NCBI RefSeq assembly: GCF_028463845.1
Contig: NZ_CP116805.1
Coordinates: 2,604,001 to 2,668,000 of the forward strand
Length of the DNA stretch: 64,000 nt
Source of the DNA: Gimibacter soli
GTDB taxonomy: Bacteria; Pseudomonadota; Alphaproteobacteria; Sphingomonadales; Kordiimonadaceae
Direction of reading: 5' to 3'
Made by a program: the position numbers and the translations under genes. Shown one piece after another: positions 41,314 through 50,707 of the stretch. Numbering within the stretch: the first letter of the stretch is position 1; each line of letters begins with the position of its first letter. The notes under the pieces are model-generated. The model made no database searches. It saw nothing but the letters and a program-made list of their open reading frames with translations, and had not been told where the DNA came from.

Positions 41314-41874
41314 TCAATTCCGCGCGCTGTTGTGTGAAATTGACGCTGTCAGTGCGCCAAGCAAGCCCTCAAGGAATTCGCGAGTCTTTGCGTCCACAAG
41401 GGCCCCTTCCCTGAACTTCTCCGGCGCAAGGCCGATGGCAACTTCAGGGAATTGAACAACGGGCGTAAGCGTTGCCGAAAGGATGGTCTTCAGATGCTGC
41501 TGCGCCCTGACCCCGCCCGTGAGCGCGGGGGTGGCACTGAGGATCGCGGCGGGCTTGCCCTTCAAGACTGACTGATAGGCCGGACGACTGGCCCAATCGA
41601 TGGCGTTCTTGAGCACACCCGAAATGCTGTAATTATATTCAGGCGTTGCGAACGCAAGGCCGTCTGCCGCCGCGATCGCCTCGCGCAGGCGCACCACGCT
41701 TTCGGGCGGCGTTTCGCCGTCAAGTGCCGGATCATAGTGCGGCAGGCTGCCGATATCGGCGAAGGCGAAGCTTACATGGGATGGTGCCAGCGCCGCCATT
41801 GCCTCAAGCGCCAGCCGGTTCCACGAGCCCTGACGAAGGCTGCCGGAAAAGGCAAGGATGGTGATCGGCTTCAT
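41314..41874 (-). CDS. NAD(P)H-dependent FMN reductase
   Basis: A 186-residue flavodoxin-fold reductase with the phosphate-binding loop GSLRQGSWN near residue 11 and TPEYNYSISGVLKNAIDWASRP at the flavin-contact region. It resembles chromate/quinone-type reductases such as ChrR/YieF more than SsuE. It lies downstream of the 42-44 kb TonB receptor on the same strand, with a terminator hairpin between them, so co-transcription is uncertain. Confidence 0.88.
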   Translation of the reverse strand: MKPITILAFSGSLRQGSWNRLALEAMAALAPSHVSFAFADIGSLPHYDPALDGETPPESVVRLREAIAAADGLAFATPEYNYSISGVLKNAIDWASRPAYQSVLKGKPAAILSATPALTGGVRAQQHLKTILSATLTPVVQFPEVAIGLAPEKFREGALVDAKTREFLEGLLGALTASISHNSARN

Positions 41875-41920
41875 GACAGCGGCTCCACTTCAATATTGCT
41901 CCAAAGGGGCGGAAACAGAA

Positions 41921-41950
41921 CCGGCCTCCGAAGAGGCCGGCCATTTTCTG
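41921..41950 (-). terminator. Terminator hairpin after the 42-44 kb TonB receptor
   Basis: CCGGCCTC / GAGGCCGG, an 8-bp stem with a CGAA-type tetraloop, lies just after the receptor's stop on the minus strand. The T-rich tail is modest (TTCTGTTTCC). Confidence 0.6.
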
Positions 41951-41963
41951 ACTGTGCCCGGCC

Positions 41964-44363
41964 TTACTGGCCGAAGCGCCAGGTGAAGGTCATGCCGTAG
42001 GTGCGCGGCGCCTGATAGTTGGCGTAATAGGTGCCGAAGAGTTCGAGGCGGCTGGCATAGTTCAGCTCGTCCGTCACGTTCTTCACCCATGCACTCAGCC
42101 GCCAGCGGTCGTCCTTGGCTGCCACCCCGGCATAAAGGTTCAGGGTGAATTCCGACGGGTTCTTCAGGTCAGCCGTATTGGTGTTCTCGAAGAAATATTC
42201 GTCGGTCCACTGATAGTCGGCACCAAGCGAGCCAACGAGATTGTCGGCCAGATCCACCTCATAGCTTGCCCCGAGGTTCGCGGCGTGGCGCGGGGTGCGG
42301 CGGCAGGTGTTGCCGTCCACGTCCGTGCCGTCCTCATCGATGATGAGCGTGCCGGTGAATTCGCAGCGGCTGTAGGCATAGTTGCCGGTAACCGCGAAGC
42401 CCGCACCAAGGAGCGCCTTGAAATCAAGCTCCAGGCCGTAGGCTTCCGCCCCGTTTTCAGCGTTCACAACGAAGTTGTCCGGCGGCCGGGTGGGATCAAG
42501 CTGCAGGAACTGCTGGGTCTGCAGGTCCTTGTATTTGGTGAAGTAGGCAACCGCGTTGACCATCAGGCGGCGGTCTGCAAGCAGGAACTTGCCGCCGGCT
42601 TCATAGCTCGTTGCGAATTCAGGTGCGAACGAGACGATGGCATCAAGTGGGTTGCCTGCGTTTTCACCTGTATAGCCGCCAGCCTTGTAGCCGCGCTCCA
42701 CCCGGGCAAAGTAGTTTTGGCCGTCCGTCGGCGCATAGCTCAGCGTCAGGCTCGGCAGCCAGGCGTCCCAGCTGTCCTTGTCGGTGACGGTGAAACCACC
42801 CGGGGGCAGCGGGCTGTCGAAACTGTCGCCAAAGCGGTTCGACGTGAATTTCTTCTTGTCGTAGGCATAGCGAACGCCGCCGTTGATCGACAGGCTTTCG
42901 GTGATGTCGTAGGTCAGCTCGCCGAAGAGACCAAGGTTGGTGGCCTTGGAGCCCGTGCGGGCATTGCTGGTGCCGCCAGCAGGCGTCGCCGGCTCACCGC
43001 CATAGGCAATCGCAAAGGCAAATTCGGTGATACCGTCAAAGTCCGGGAAGTAGAAGCTGACACGTTCAAGACGCTCGATATCTTCTTTCAGGACATAGGC
43101 ACCAAGCGACCATTGCAGACGCTCGCCGCCACCCGACAGGCGAAGTTCCTGCGAGAACTGCTTCACGTCATCGGCCTTCTGCTGGTCGAACCAGCAATCC
43201 GGCACGGTATTCAGATAGGCATCGACACCTGCTGCCATGACGGCATCGATGACCGGCACCTGCGTTTCGGAATCGATCGGCACATTCCAGTACATGCCGC
43301 AGCCATCTTCCCGCACGTCGATATCGCTTTTGCGGAACGAGGTGATGGAGTTAAGCGCCATCGTATCGCTGATGTCGTAATCGATATTGGCCGCGATGCC
43401 GTAGAGATCGGAGTTCTGGTAGCCCGAGAAATTGCGGGCACCCTTGCGCGGATCGCTGTTCTTGAACGGCGCGTTCCGGGTCGGCAGCACAAAGCTGTCC
43501 GGCAGGCCGGGGATCGGCGGCGCGAAGAAGGAGTTATAGGTGACGGCATGGCTGTCGCCGGCCACATCCACGTCCACCCAGCGTGCGCCGTCGCGGTGAC
43601 GGGTATAATCGGCAGTGACAGTGGCATCGAGCTTGTCATTCGGGCGGAAGCGCAGCGAGCCGCGCAGCGACTGGACATTGATGTCCTCTTCATCGCCGCC
43701 CATCGTGTTGGTGGCAAAACCGTCGCGGGTGCGCGACGTGGCGGTGAGGCCTGCCGAAACGGTGTCGCTGACCGGCCCGCGGATCGAGGCCGCGATATTC
43801 ACGGCATTAAAGTTGCCGTACGAGGCCTCGACCTTGCCTTCCGTCTCATCGCCCGGCTTCTTGGTGATATAGTGGATGAGGCCGCCGACGATATTCTTGC
43901 CGAAACGCAAGCTCTGCGGGCCTTTCAGCACTTCGACGCGTTCGAGATCGAAAAGATCGACCAGCACGCCCGAAGAACGCGCCATATAAACGCCGTCGAT
44001 AAAGATACCGACCGAACTGTCAGCGGCTGCACCCTGAATGTTGGAGCCGATACCGCGCATGAAGATTTCGGGGTCGGTCGCGTTCGCGATATTGAACTTG
44101 GCGCCGGGAATGCGGTTCGTGACCTCATAAAGATCGCGAATACCGGCCTCTTCCATGGCCGACGCATCAAACACCTGCACGCTGACAGGAACGTCTTGCA
44201 GCCCCTCGTCCTTGCGGCGGGCGTTGACGATGATTTCCTCGAGATAGAATTCTTCACCCTGATCCTGGGCCATGACCGCCGGTGCCTGCACACCGCTGAT
44301 CAGCGCTGCCCCGCAAAGGCCGCTCATGAGCGCCGTTTTCATTCCTGACTTCATATCGTGCAC
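41964..44363 (-). CDS. TonB-dependent receptor
   Basis: About 799 residues from a GTG at 44363, chosen because AGGAGG lies six bases upstream; ATG 44354 is the alternative. A signal peptide ending APAVMA precedes the TonB-box-like EEIIVNARRKDEG, a plug domain (RVEVLKGPQSLRFGKN), and a barrel ending MTFTWRFGQ. It is divergent from a secreted LVIVD-repeat protein across a region with a long inverted repeat. The ligand is unknown; the aromatic-catabolism genes that follow suggest an aromatic or hydrophobic compound, as inference only. Confidence 0.9.
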   Translation of the reverse strand: MHDMKSGMKTALMSGLCGAALISGVQAPAVMAQDQGEEFYLEEIIVNARRKDEGLQDVPVSVQVFDASAMEEAGIRDLYEVTNRIPGAKFNIANATDPEIFMRGIGSNIQGAAADSSVGIFIDGVYMARSSGVLVDLFDLERVEVLKGPQSLRFGKNIVGGLIHYITKKPGDETEGKVEASYGNFNAVNIAASIRGPVSDTVSAGLTATSRTRDGFATNTMGGDEEDINVQSLRGSLRFRPNDKLDATVTADYTRHRDGARWVDVDVAGDSHAVTYNSFFAPPIPGLPDSFVLPTRNAPFKNSDPRKGARNFSGYQNSDLYGIAANIDYDISDTMALNSITSFRKSDIDVREDGCGMYWNVPIDSETQVPVIDAVMAAGVDAYLNTVPDCWFDQQKADDVKQFSQELRLSGGGERLQWSLGAYVLKEDIERLERVSFYFPDFDGITEFAFAIAYGGEPATPAGGTSNARTGSKATNLGLFGELTYDITESLSINGGVRYAYDKKKFTSNRFGDSFDSPLPPGGFTVTDKDSWDAWLPSLTLSYAPTDGQNYFARVERGYKAGGYTGENAGNPLDAIVSFAPEFATSYEAGGKFLLADRRLMVNAVAYFTKYKDLQTQQFLQLDPTRPPDNFVVNAENGAEAYGLELDFKALLGAGFAVTGNYAYSRCEFTGTLIIDEDGTDVDGNTCRRTPRHAANLGASYEVDLADNLVGSLGADYQWTDEYFFENTNTADLKNPSEFTLNLYAGVAAKDDRWRLSAWVKNVTDELNYASRLELFGTYYANYQAPRTYGMTFTWRFGQ

Positions 44364-44720
44364 GTTACCCCTCCTGTTCATCGGGTTCTTGCGCGGCCAT
44401 TCGTCGCGGCTCGCGCAGGTGTCACCACAATGCATTCACTTCCCTTGCCCTTCCGGCGCATTGCCTGTGGTTTCAAGAAAAGCTTATGGGGGTCAGGAAT
44501 AATAAAATAATATCGTTTCATGTGGGCTCTATTACGGTTTTGTTATAGCGAAGCGGGGCTATAACAAACGGCAGAATGCCTCTTTTCCGCTCATAGCTCC
44601 TATAAGAATCCGGAATATCAAAGGCCGATACCATTACTTTTTCCGCCTGACCTGCCTCGCTAGTGTTCACCATTGGGGGGCGCACGGGGCGCCTGTAAAC
44701 GATCAGGAAGGGAGATGACA
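44364..44720. other. Intergenic control region between TonB receptor and LVIVD protein
   Basis: About 357 bases without a credible gene. It is more AT-rich than its surroundings near 44505-44570 and holds the 30-bp inverted repeat described separately. No confident -35/-10 pair could be chosen for either direction. Confidence 0.5.
44539..44568. promoter_or_regulatory. Long inverted repeat, probable operator
   Basis: Perfect 11-bp arms TTTGTTATAGC / GCTATAACAAA are separated by GAAGCGGG. The site lies midway between divergent genes and has no T-run, so an operator is more likely than a terminator. Its half-site GTTATA is shared with palindromes at 54226-54239 and 62794-62807. Confidence 0.55.
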
Positions 44721-46520
44721 ATGCATCCTGAGAGACGGACACCGAAGGGGGCGCGATGGCTGATGGCCACTGCCCTTTGCGCACTCATGACGGCACCAGC
44801 CGCACAGACAGCCGACAAGGACGAAGACAAGCCGGTACGCTATGAAGCGCCGGGCGAAGTCCATGCCCCGAGCCCTGATCCCGATATCCGGGCGTGGCAT
44901 GACCTTACCTACGACCGCAAGCCCCCACGCCCGACCCCCGGCAAGGATTATGGCTACAATCCCGAAACCGGAGTCTTCACCCATCCGAAGGCAACGCCCC
45001 TTGTAAAAGATGCCCCTTCCTTCACCGGTCAGCTCAGCTACTGGGACCAGAATTCCTACACGAAGAATGTCACCGTCCTCGGCTTCTATAACGAGGTCAT
45101 GTCGGCCGGGCACACATGGCAGAATATCGTCGACTTCGACGGGCGCCGTTACATGTATGTCGCTGGCAGCCGCAATCTTGGTGTCTATGACATCACCGAT
45201 CCACGCGATGTGAAACTGGTGCACCTCAAAGGCACCCACGTGGTTGGCGAAGGCCGCAACAAGGAGCCGGAAGTCAATCCTTACGCCGAAAATGATATGT
45301 CCGGCGCCATGTCGATCCAGTGGAGCAAGAAGCTCGGCAAATATGTGGCCGTCGTTTCCCATGCCATCCCGCGCTACGGCATCATGGATGAAAAACTGCT
45401 GGAGCCCGAAGGCGTCGAGACGCTGAAGCACTGGAAAGGCCTGAAGGGCTTCCAAGTCTTCGCCGTGAATAGCCCGAACCCGGATGATTGGGAACTCCTT
45501 GCCACCCGCACCACGGATGTGAGCCATCCCGATGCCCCGAACGGCCAGCAGCAGGGCTCGGGCTCGCTTGATGTGCCCTCATGGTTCGGCGGGAAATATA
45601 TGTTCCTGTCTGCCGCCCCCGACGACCGCTACATGCTGACCGAATTCCCGGACTATCTCTACTCCGCAGGCTTCCAGGCATGGGACATGTCCGATCCTGC
45701 TGACCCGAAATTCGTCAGCCAGTTTACTGCTCCCGGCCAGATCCTTGGCGACCCGGCGCATGAAGAAGCCTATCTGATGAACCCGCGGGCGGGGAACCGC
45801 ACCTCGTGGTTCGGCTCGCGCATGCCGCCGTTCCTTGTAAAGCCGCTCGAAAAGGGCGGCAAATATGCCTTCGGCTCGATGGCGTCGCTTGGCCTTTATG
45901 TCCTTGATCTCAGCGATCCGAAGAACATGAAGCCCGTCGGCCATGTGAACACCGCACCGCGCTTTGCCGGCACGGAATTCGATAACGTCGACGTCAGCCA
46001 GTACGAGCGCACGGGGTATGTCTTCACCAACGGCTACCCGATGAATGACGAATGCTTCGAACCCTACAAGGATATCTGGGTGGTGGACGCCAAGGACGTG
46101 AAAAATCCGAAGATCGTCAGTAAGTTCCCGCGCCCGACCCCGCCGGATGAAGCAGCCTTCACCGACTATTGCCAGCGCCGTGGCAGCTTCGGCCCCAAAC
46201 GGCCGGGCTATCACACCACGCAGCCGGGCAAATGGCGGCAGGGGATCATCCCCTATGCCTTCTACAATGCCGGCGTCCAGTTCTTCGATGTCAGCAATCC
46301 GCTGGATGTGAAGATTGCCGGCTATTTCGTACCGCGCTTCCCCAAAAAGGGCGAAACGCCTTCCTACAGCTTCGGCAACCTGACCTACGGCATCTATGCG
46401 GAATACGACCGCAACATCGTCTGGGTCTTCACCAACAACGGCTTCTACGCCGTCAGTTCACCGCTCCTTGGCGAGCCGAGCTTCGAAGCTCCGAAAAAGC
46501 CCTGGCCGCCGAAAGGCTGA
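44721..46520 (+). CDS. Exported LVIVD-repeat protein
   Basis: About 599 residues. A signal peptide (ending near PAAQTA) is followed by several LVIVD-type beta-propeller repeats, seen as LGVYDITDPRDVKLV, LYVLDLSDPKNMKPV, IWVVDAKDVKNPKIV and VQFFDVSNPLDVKIA. Such proteins are probably beta propellers on or near the cell surface; no enzyme activity can be assigned. ATG 44721 gives a better ribosome-site distance than ATG 44715. It is divergent from a TonB receptor, so the two may bind or process the same ligand. Confidence 0.85.
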   Translation: MHPERRTPKGARWLMATALCALMTAPAAQTADKDEDKPVRYEAPGEVHAPSPDPDIRAWHDLTYDRKPPRPTPGKDYGYNPETGVFTHPKATPLVKDAPSFTGQLSYWDQNSYTKNVTVLGFYNEVMSAGHTWQNIVDFDGRRYMYVAGSRNLGVYDITDPRDVKLVHLKGTHVVGEGRNKEPEVNPYAENDMSGAMSIQWSKKLGKYVAVVSHAIPRYGIMDEKLLEPEGVETLKHWKGLKGFQVFAVNSPNPDDWELLATRTTDVSHPDAPNGQQQGSGSLDVPSWFGGKYMFLSAAPDDRYMLTEFPDYLYSAGFQAWDMSDPADPKFVSQFTAPGQILGDPAHEEAYLMNPRAGNRTSWFGSRMPPFLVKPLEKGGKYAFGSMASLGLYVLDLSDPKNMKPVGHVNTAPRFAGTEFDNVDVSQYERTGYVFTNGYPMNDECFEPYKDIWVVDAKDVKNPKIVSKFPRPTPPDEAAFTDYCQRRGSFGPKRPGYHTTQPGKWRQGIIPYAFYNAGVQFFDVSNPLDVKIAGYFVPRFPKKGETPSYSFGNLTYGIYAEYDRNIVWVFTNNGFYAVSSPLLGEPSFEAPKKPWPPKG

Positions 46521-46549
46521 CAGGCACTCTCTGCGATACCGGAAACCTT

Positions 46550-46580
46550 GCGCCGTCCCTTAAAGGGGCGGCGCTTTTTT
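46550..46580 (+). terminator. Terminator after the LVIVD gene
   Basis: GCGCCGTCCC / GGGGCGGCGC stem (one G-T pair) with a short TTAAA loop, followed by TTTTTT. Confidence 0.9.
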
Positions 46581-46597
46581 ATAGGTCTAGTGCCGAA

Positions 46598-46632
46598 TAA
46601 AAAAGCGCCGACGGGACTATTTCCGTCGGCGC
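46598..46632 (-). terminator. Terminator after the BASS transporter gene
   Basis: GCGCCGACGG / CCGTCGGCGC, a perfect 10-bp stem with an 8-nt loop. On the minus strand it is followed by TTTTTTATTC. Confidence 0.9.
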
Positions 46633-46668
46633 AAGTCAGGGACAAACTTTGAAATTCGGCAGGATCGC

Positions 46669-47541
46669 CTATCCTGCCCGGCGACGCACCCAGCGAACAA
46701 AAAGCCAGGGCAAGGTGATCATCAAGAGACCATAAGCAAGCGGCAACCGCGCCATCGCCGGTGAGTGGACAATGGTGACCGCAGCAAGGATGGCGACCGC
46801 AAGATTCTGGACGCCGACCTCAATGATGACCGTAAGCAACTGTTTTTCAGACAGTCGTGCAGCGCGAGACAGGACGTAGGCAGCTGCGGTCGAACAAAAC
46901 ATAAGCGCCGCGCTCACCCCGAAGGCTTCAGCAAGGATGGCAGGATCAGATAGATACTGCCAATTGAAGCCTGTGGTCGTCGCGCACATGAAAACAATCC
47001 CGAGCACAGAAAACCGCCGTCCGTAGGGCGCAATGCGGTCGGTCAGCTTTGGCCACCGCGCGCGGGCGAGCATGCCAAGAATAACGGGCAGGATCGTAAG
47101 GAGACCGAGGGTCACCATCGTTTCGCCGACAGGCATCGAAATACTGGCTTCGCCACCCAGGAATTGGCGTATCGCGAAGCCAGTCCAAAGCGGCAGGGTG
47201 AATGCAACGAACAGGGTTGAAAGTGCGGTGAGGCTGACCGCAAGCGCGATATCGGCCCTGACGGCCAGCGATATGGCGTTCGAGGTAACACCCCCGGGGC
47301 TAGCCGCTAGCGCAACCAAGCCCACCGCCATTTCCGGCGAAACCGGCAATAGGAAGACAAATCCGAAGGCCAGCAGAGGCAGCACCAGCATCTGCGCCCC
47401 AAACCCAACAAGCGCCGCCTTCGGCGATTTCATGATGGCACGAAAATCTTCAAGGCCAAGCGTCAGGCCCATCGCCATCATGATGAAAAAAATTATGGAC
47501 GGGAACACATAGCCCGACAGAAAGGGGAAGAGCCCGCTCAT
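46669..47541 (-). CDS. BASS-family sodium/organic-anion symporter
   Basis: A 290-residue membrane protein with about nine helices and the bile acid:sodium symporter pattern (GLTLGLEDFRAIMKSPKA, ASPGGVTSNAISLAVRADIALAVSLTALST, EVGVQNLAVAILA; shown as separate family blocks). It likely moves an organic anion with sodium. It is the last gene of the minus-strand catabolic string and ends in a strong terminator. The cargo may be the operon's aromatic acid or a breakdown product. Confidence 0.88.
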   Translation of the reverse strand: MSGLFPFLSGYVFPSIIFFIMMAMGLTLGLEDFRAIMKSPKAALVGFGAQMLVLPLLAFGFVFLLPVSPEMAVGLVALAASPGGVTSNAISLAVRADIALAVSLTALSTLFVAFTLPLWTGFAIRQFLGGEASISMPVGETMVTLGLLTILPVILGMLARARWPKLTDRIAPYGRRFSVLGIVFMCATTTGFNWQYLSDPAILAEAFGVSAALMFCSTAAAYVLSRAARLSEKQLLTVIIEVGVQNLAVAILAAVTIVHSPAMARLPLAYGLLMITLPWLFVRWVRRRAG

Positions 47542-47550
47542 GCAATGCCC

Positions 47551-48318
47551 TCACACAAAGCTGATCCCCGAGATGCGCCTCGTAGCCCGTTCGATTGAAT
47601 GGAAAACCGAAGCCACCATTTCGCTGCCTGAAACCCCGATCGCAGGCTGGCGGCGACGGATCGAAATCGAGGCGCCATCCCGCGCCCTGGCGTCGATTTC
47701 CAGTTCAAGATGGGTGAGCGCCGGATCGACGATCAGACGGGCGCGGCAGGCATTGAGCCCGGTGGTCGCCAGCGCACAGGCAACCATCGCATTCACATTG
47801 TTGGGGTAGCGCGCGGCGATTTCTCGCACACTGCCGTCGAACAATATCTGCGCCCCGGCGGTATCAGACACGTTCCCAAGGCTCGCCGGCGGCTTCCGGA
47901 AGGTAATGGTCACATCGTCCCACTGGTCGCGCCATTCGATCAGGCTATCCATCCCGACGAGTGCACCGTGGGCGATATGCATTGCGTGCCCGTGTTCGTT
48001 TGCCGCCTCCGTCAGCCGCGCCAGCATTGCATCATCAGCGAGCGCTGTCAGCGACAAAGGCATGTAATCGGCGACCTCCAGCAATGCTTCGCCGTAACGA
48101 ACCGTGACGTCCGGTCCTGCCATTTCAACAATCAGATCGGGGGCGGCATCACCAGCCTGCGCCAGATCTGTCAGGACGAGGGGCGACGGCACGCCTGCCA
48201 ATGGCCGCTTTGAACGAACATGGACAAACGCGACCTCATAGGCCTCGGGCAAAGCCGTGAGACGACGAAAGATGCCTTCGCCTATGAAGCCAAAGCCGAC
48301 AAGCCCGACGCGGATCAT
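47551..48318 (-). CDS. Aspartate-dehydrogenase-like (NadX/DUF108) oxidoreductase, copy 1
   Basis: A 255-residue protein with an N-terminal NAD(P) Rossmann motif (GLVGFGFIGEG) and a C-terminal DUF108 domain (PPASLGN, FDGSVREIAARYPNNVNAMVACALATTG). True aspartate dehydrogenases make iminoaspartate from L-aspartate. In this aromatic-catabolism context the enzyme may instead act on an amino or imino ring-cleavage product or a semialdehyde; that is inference. It follows the hydrolase by two bases. A paralogue is encoded at 54343-55146. Confidence 0.83.
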   Translation of the reverse strand: MIRVGLVGFGFIGEGIFRRLTALPEAYEVAFVHVRSKRPLAGVPSPLVLTDLAQAGDAAPDLIVEMAGPDVTVRYGEALLEVADYMPLSLTALADDAMLARLTEAANEHGHAMHIAHGALVGMDSLIEWRDQWDDVTITFRKPPASLGNVSDTAGAQILFDGSVREIAARYPNNVNAMVACALATTGLNACRARLIVDPALTHLELEIDARARDGASISIRRRQPAIGVSGSEMVASVFHSIERATRRISGISFV

Positions 48319-48320
48319 TG

Positions 48321-49145
48321 TCAGTTCCGGACAGGCGTGTAACCCGCCGCATTCGAGTGCGCAGGGCGTGCCTTGCCCACATGCCCTGCCATCTGCAGAA
48401 GGCTGAGGAGCGTGTCGTTATATTCGCCTGGCCGCTCGAAGAAGGCCGAATGGCCAGCGCCAACGACTTCCACAAGGAATGAACCCGCGATGCGTTCCTG
48501 CATCAGGCGGATGGCTTCCACGGGAAAAAGCTTGTCCTCATGCCCCGCGATGAACAGGATCGGCATACCGGCCTCGGACAATGCCTCGGGCGTGATCGGG
48601 TAGAATGATCCGGTCACATTGTGGCGTGTTGTCGGGTTGAAGCTGTTGATCAGGCGGTAAAGCCGCGCCATTTCCGGTCGCTCGCGGGGCGTGCGCTCCC
48701 CCAGCACACGGTCGATCAGGTCCATGTCCACTGTGGCATCACGCGCCTTGTCCATGACAGCCTTCACATCGTCCGGCTCGATCAGGCCGTGCAGCGACGA
48801 GGAAACGGCAAGGGCGGCTACCCGCTTCGGGTAGCGCGCAGCAAAGCCGATGCAGGTCCCTGCCCCCATCGACTGCCCGAGAAGCGCCACCCTGTCCTCT
48901 CCGAGTGCATCAAGGAGAGCGGCAAGGTCGTCAACAAAGGCACTGCGACCGCGGCCGTCCAGGTCCTTCGACAGGCCGAAGCCGCGATGATCGAAGACAA
49001 TCACCCGGTTGGTGCGGGCGAAGGTGTCGATCTGCTGGAACCAGATGGCGTGATTGCCACCCATCCCGTGCGCGAGCACAAGGGCCGGGCCTTCACCGTG
49101 GCTTTCGTAATAAATTTCTGCGCCTTCAATGCTGATGAACGGCAT
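48321..49145 (-). CDS. Alpha/beta hydrolase, possible C-C bond or ester hydrolase
   Basis: A 274-residue alpha/beta hydrolase. The nucleophile elbow is GQSMG (Ser about 95), the oxyanion region is HGMGGN, the acid is in AGHEDKLFP and the His is in GAGHSAFF. It has the size of meta-cleavage-product hydrolases (MhpC/BphD group) and of 3-oxoadipate enol-lactonases. Within an operon with a VOC dioxygenase-like protein and an FAH-family enzyme, a ring-fission product is a likely substrate. AAAGGA precedes the start. Confidence 0.85.
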   Translation of the reverse strand: MPFISIEGAEIYYESHGEGPALVLAHGMGGNHAIWFQQIDTFARTNRVIVFDHRGFGLSKDLDGRGRSAFVDDLAALLDALGEDRVALLGQSMGAGTCIGFAARYPKRVAALAVSSSLHGLIEPDDVKAVMDKARDATVDMDLIDRVLGERTPRERPEMARLYRLINSFNPTTRHNVTGSFYPITPEALSEAGMPILFIAGHEDKLFPVEAIRLMQERIAGSFLVEVVGAGHSAFFERPGEYNDTLLSLLQMAGHVGKARPAHSNAAGYTPVRN

Positions 49146-49157
49146 ATTTCAATCCTT

Positions 49158-49937
49158 TCAGGCAACGCCCATCAAGCGACCGAGTTCGGCGGCATATTCG
49201 CCGAACATCGGATCCTTGCGGGTTTCGGAGGGGTGGCGGGGCCGCGGCAGATCGATCCTGATGTCGCGGATCACCCGGCCCGGACGTTCAGACATGACAA
49301 GCACGCGGTCGGAAAGGAGGATCGATTCCGCAATGCTGTGGGTCACCAGCACCACGGTCTTCTTTTCCTTCTGCCAGATTTTCAGAAGTTCGACGTTCAG
49401 ATGATCGCGGGTCAGCGCATCAAGGGCACCGAAGGGTTCATCCATCAAAAGCACACGCGGGCTGCGGATCAGTGCCTGGCCAATGGCCACCCGGTGCCGC
49501 ATGCCGCCCGACAGTTCGTGCGGATAGCTGTCCTCGAAGCCGGTGAGCCCGAGCGTCTCGACCATCGCTGCAATCGCTGCCTCGTCGGGCTGGGTCGCCT
49601 TCCGGTCAAGTTCGGCAGCCAGCAGCAGGTTCTTCCTGACATTCGCCCACGGCAGCAGGTTCGATGTCTGGAACACAAAGCCGACGTCAGCGGACGGACT
49701 TTCAACCGGCGTATCCAGCAGCGTGATATTGCCTTCCTCGTAGGGCACAAGACCGGCCATCAGGCGCAGCAGGGTCGATTTACCACAGCCCGAAGGCCCG
49801 AGGATCGAGACGAACTCACAGTCGGCAATCTCGGCATCAACGGTATCAAGGACCTTCAGGTCGCCGAACCATTTGCAGACGCCTTCGATACGGATCGCAG
49901 GACGGCTTTCCGCCTCTGCTGCCACTGGCCGGCTCAT
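49158..49937 (-). CDS. ABC transporter ATP-binding protein (SsuB/TauB type)
   Basis: About 259 residues from ATG 49937, which overlaps the permease stop (ATGA); an upstream in-frame ATG (49952) is less likely. Walker A GPSGCGKST, Q-loop VFQTSNLLPW, signature LSGGMRHRV, Walker B VLLMDEP and the H-loop THS are all present. It energises import with the permease and the lipoprotein encoded upstream. The type is that of nitrate/sulfonate/taurine/aromatic importers. Confidence 0.94.
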   Translation of the reverse strand: MSRPVAAEAESRPAIRIEGVCKWFGDLKVLDTVDAEIADCEFVSILGPSGCGKSTLLRLMAGLVPYEEGNITLLDTPVESPSADVGFVFQTSNLLPWANVRKNLLLAAELDRKATQPDEAAIAAMVETLGLTGFEDSYPHELSGGMRHRVAIGQALIRSPRVLLMDEPFGALDALTRDHLNVELLKIWQKEKKTVVLVTHSIAESILLSDRVLVMSERPGRVIRDIRIDLPRPRHPSETRKDPMFGEYAAELGRLMGVA

Positions 49938-50707
49938 GTCGAGCGCCACCATACAAACCTCCCAAGGATTTCAACGATATAGAAAAGGCCCAGCGACAGG
50001 ATGGTCACGGTCAGAAGCGCCGCGAAGGTGAGCGGCGTATTCGATGACCCGGTCGCCAGCAGGATCAGGTTACCAAGGCCGTCGTTCGAACCGACAAACT
50101 CGCCGACAATCGCGCCGATCACGGCAAGCGGCATGGCAACCTTGCAGCCATCCACAAAGCTTGGCATCGCGGCGGGCACCCGCAGGCGCCAGAAGGTTTG
50201 CAGGGCACTGGCCCGCAAGGCGCGGAAATGCTCCTCCATATTGGCCGGGGTGCTTGCAAGACCACCGAGGGTCGAAATAACGACCGGGAAGAAGGCAAAG
50301 AGGAATGCCATCACCACTTTCGAAGAAAGGCCGTAGCCGAACCAGACGACGATGATGGGCGCGAGGCCGATTTTCGGGATACTCTGCAAGGCCACCATCA
50401 GCGGATAAAGCGTCCGCTTGGCGAAAGACGAGAAATAGATCGTCGCCGCCACCGGGATGCCAAGGCCGACAGCCAGCAGGAAGCCCCAAAGCACCTCACC
50501 CATGGTGATCATGCCATGCTCGAAAAGCTCTCCCCGCGACACCCAGAGTTCGGCGGCAATCGCGCTCGGCGGCGGCAGGAGATAGGCTTTCACCTCAAAG
50601 AGGTCGACGCTGATTTCCCAGATGCCAATGAGGACAGCAAGGAACACAGCGCCTTCCAAAAAGCCGCGCACCGCGCCGGGACCGTTTGAATTGCGGACCT
50701 TTTTCAT
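49934..50707 (-). CDS. ABC transporter permease (SsuC/TauC type)
   Basis: About 257 residues from ATG 50707 with AAGGAGG upstream. Six membrane helices and the EAA-type loop HFRALRASALQTFWRLRVPAAMP are visible. It is ATGA-coupled to the VOC gene before it and the ATPase gene after it. Together with the lipoprotein at 51265-52284 it forms a complete importer whose substrate is probably the aromatic compound degraded by this operon. Confidence 0.92.
   Translation of the reverse strand: MKKVRNSNGPGAVRGFLEGAVFLAVLIGIWEISVDLFEVKAYLLPPPSAIAAELWVSRGELFEHGMITMGEVLWGFLLAVGLGIPVAATIYFSSFAKRTLYPLMVALQSIPKIGLAPIIVVWFGYGLSSKVVMAFLFAFFPVVISTLGGLASTPANMEEHFRALRASALQTFWRLRVPAAMPSFVDGCKVAMPLAVIGAIVGEFVGSNDGLGNLILLATGSSNTPLTFAALLTVTILSLGLFYIVEILGRFVWWRST

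Noticed and set aside
42285-44348. Long plus-strand open frame (about 687 codons) opposite the TonB receptor
   Set aside because: Codon-biased antisense frame in GC-rich DNA; the minus strand encodes a complete receptor with signal peptide, plug and barrel.
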